Shown piece by piece: positions 63,602 through 64,000 of a DNA stretch of 64,000 nt. Origin of the DNA: Paenibacillus sp. HW567 (GTDB lineage Bacteria > Bacillota > Bacilli > Paenibacillales > Paenibacillaceae); NCBI RefSeq assembly GCF_000374185.1, contig NZ_KB910518.1, positions 1,296,546-1,360,545 of the forward strand, written 5' to 3'. The notes beneath the pieces are model-generated. The model searched no databases, was not told where the DNA came from, and worked only from the letters and a program-made list of their open reading frames with translations. Each line of letters starts with the position of its first letter. Position 1 is the first letter of the stretch. Both the position numbers and the translations under genes were made by a program.

Positions 63602-64000
63602 TTAGACTTCCTCGTACAGCCGCCGCAGAAAATCTACACTATTCTGTACATGCTCCTCAGGCGTAGACTCCAGTATGCCCTGAATATGCGGACGCTTATA
63701 TTTCATGTAATGGAGCAGCGGCGCAAAGTGTAGTTGCCCCTGGCCGGCAGGAACAATGATGATCTTACCGTCGCTGACGGTGAAATCCTTCAGATGCAGG
63801 ACGGCAATCCGGTCGCCAAGCAGCTCCAGCGCTTCCGCAATAATGGCATCCTGCTGCAGATAATTGTCGGCGGTCATAAGGTTAGCACAGTCGAGAATGA
63901 TCTGCAGATTATTGGAGGGCACCAGCGTGAGCAGCCGATGTGCGAGCTGCGCAGTATAGAGCGGGTGATTTGTACCCGCTTCTATACCCACCGTCACTCC
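63602..64000 (-). CDS. Sugar-phosphate isomerase/epimerase, xylose-isomerase-like TIM barrel, C-terminal part
   Basis: The minus strand is open from the window edge to a stop at 63602-63604, giving about 132 C-terminal residues. They show the AP-endonuclease-2/xylose isomerase-like barrel pattern: VTVGIEAGTN, LQIILDCANLM, IAVLHLKDF (metal-binding His) and AGQGQLHFAPLL. Such enzymes isomerise or epimerise sugars such as tagatose, inositol derivatives or hydroxypyruvate. The start lies outside the window. The substrate cannot be deduced from this fragment. Confidence 0.75.
   Translation of the reverse strand, partial: GVTVGIEAGTNHPLYTAQLAHRLLTLVPSNNLQIILDCANLMTADNYLQQDAIIAEALELLGDRIAVLHLKDFTVSDGKIIIVPAGQGQLHFAPLLHYMKYKRPHIQGILESTPEEHVQNSVDFLRRLYEEV

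Overview
The window looks like a piece of a Paenibacillus chromosome. The reasons are strong AGGAGG-type ribosome-binding sites, moderate-to-high G+C, YesM/YesN-type two-component proteins, many CUT1 sugar ABC transporters with lipoprotein binding proteins, an SLH-anchored giant surface protein and a copper-amine-oxidase-N 'stalk' protein. This is inferred from gene content; no 16S gene is present. No tRNA, rRNA or CRISPR array was seen.

Layout. 0-5.2 kb: the start of a sensor kinase (minus strand, runs off the left edge), divergent from a CUT1 transporter and a GH78-like alpha-L-rhamnosidase. 5.2-13.2 kb: a pentose and sugar-acid island. It has a DapA-type 2-keto-3-deoxy sugar-acid aldolase, a divergent IclR regulator, a YjhG-type sugar-acid dehydratase, a GH43 beta-xylosidase and, beyond a repeat element, a GH51 alpha-L-arabinofuranosidase. 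13.4-18.3 kb: a 1445-residue multidomain toxin-like protein and a probable immunity protein, A+T-rich at its toxin end. 18.7-25.1 kb: an AraC regulator, divergent CUT1 transporter and GH127 beta-L-arabinofuranosidase. 25.4-44.4 kb: two paralogous secreted proteins (2161 aa with SLH anchor; 1146 aa without) around a CUT1 transporter with its response regulator and sensor kinase. 44.4-53.1 kb: an accessory patch of small genes, gene fragments, a ribbon-helix-helix protein, an OatA-like acyltransferase, a diguanylate cyclase, a PadR/ABC-2-type pair, a small membrane protein and a dead IS200 transposase. 53.1-58.3 kb: PadR, stalk protein, Rrf2, methyltransferase, GreA-like protein and NAD+ synthetase. 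58.4-63.0 kb: a LacI regulator and a GH38 alpha-mannosidase sharing an operator. 63.6 kb to the end: a partial sugar-phosphate isomerase/epimerase.

How the genes work together. Most of the window is for capturing and digesting plant cell-wall glycans rich in arabinose, xylose, rhamnose and mannose. Surface or secreted enzymes release oligosaccharides, three CUT1 systems import them (none has its own ATPase, so a shared MsmX-type ATPase elsewhere is expected), and intracellular GH78, GH43, GH51, GH127 and GH38 enzymes finish the job. Each cluster has its own regulator. A 35-bp AraC-type operator occurs identically upstream of the GH127 transporter operon and of the 1146-aa secreted protein, which ties those loci into one regulon. 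Catabolite-response-like sites occur near several operons.

Most notable unexplained items: (i) three copies of a mobile-looking element with 16-bp terminal inverted repeats enclosing 51-bp hairpin-containing tandem repeats (10.7, 45.1 and 63.0 kb); (ii) the orphan injection-system-like toxin/immunity pair; (iii) the paired DUF5695-like proteins of unknown activity; (iv) other dispersed and inverted repeats around the 25-38 kb cluster.
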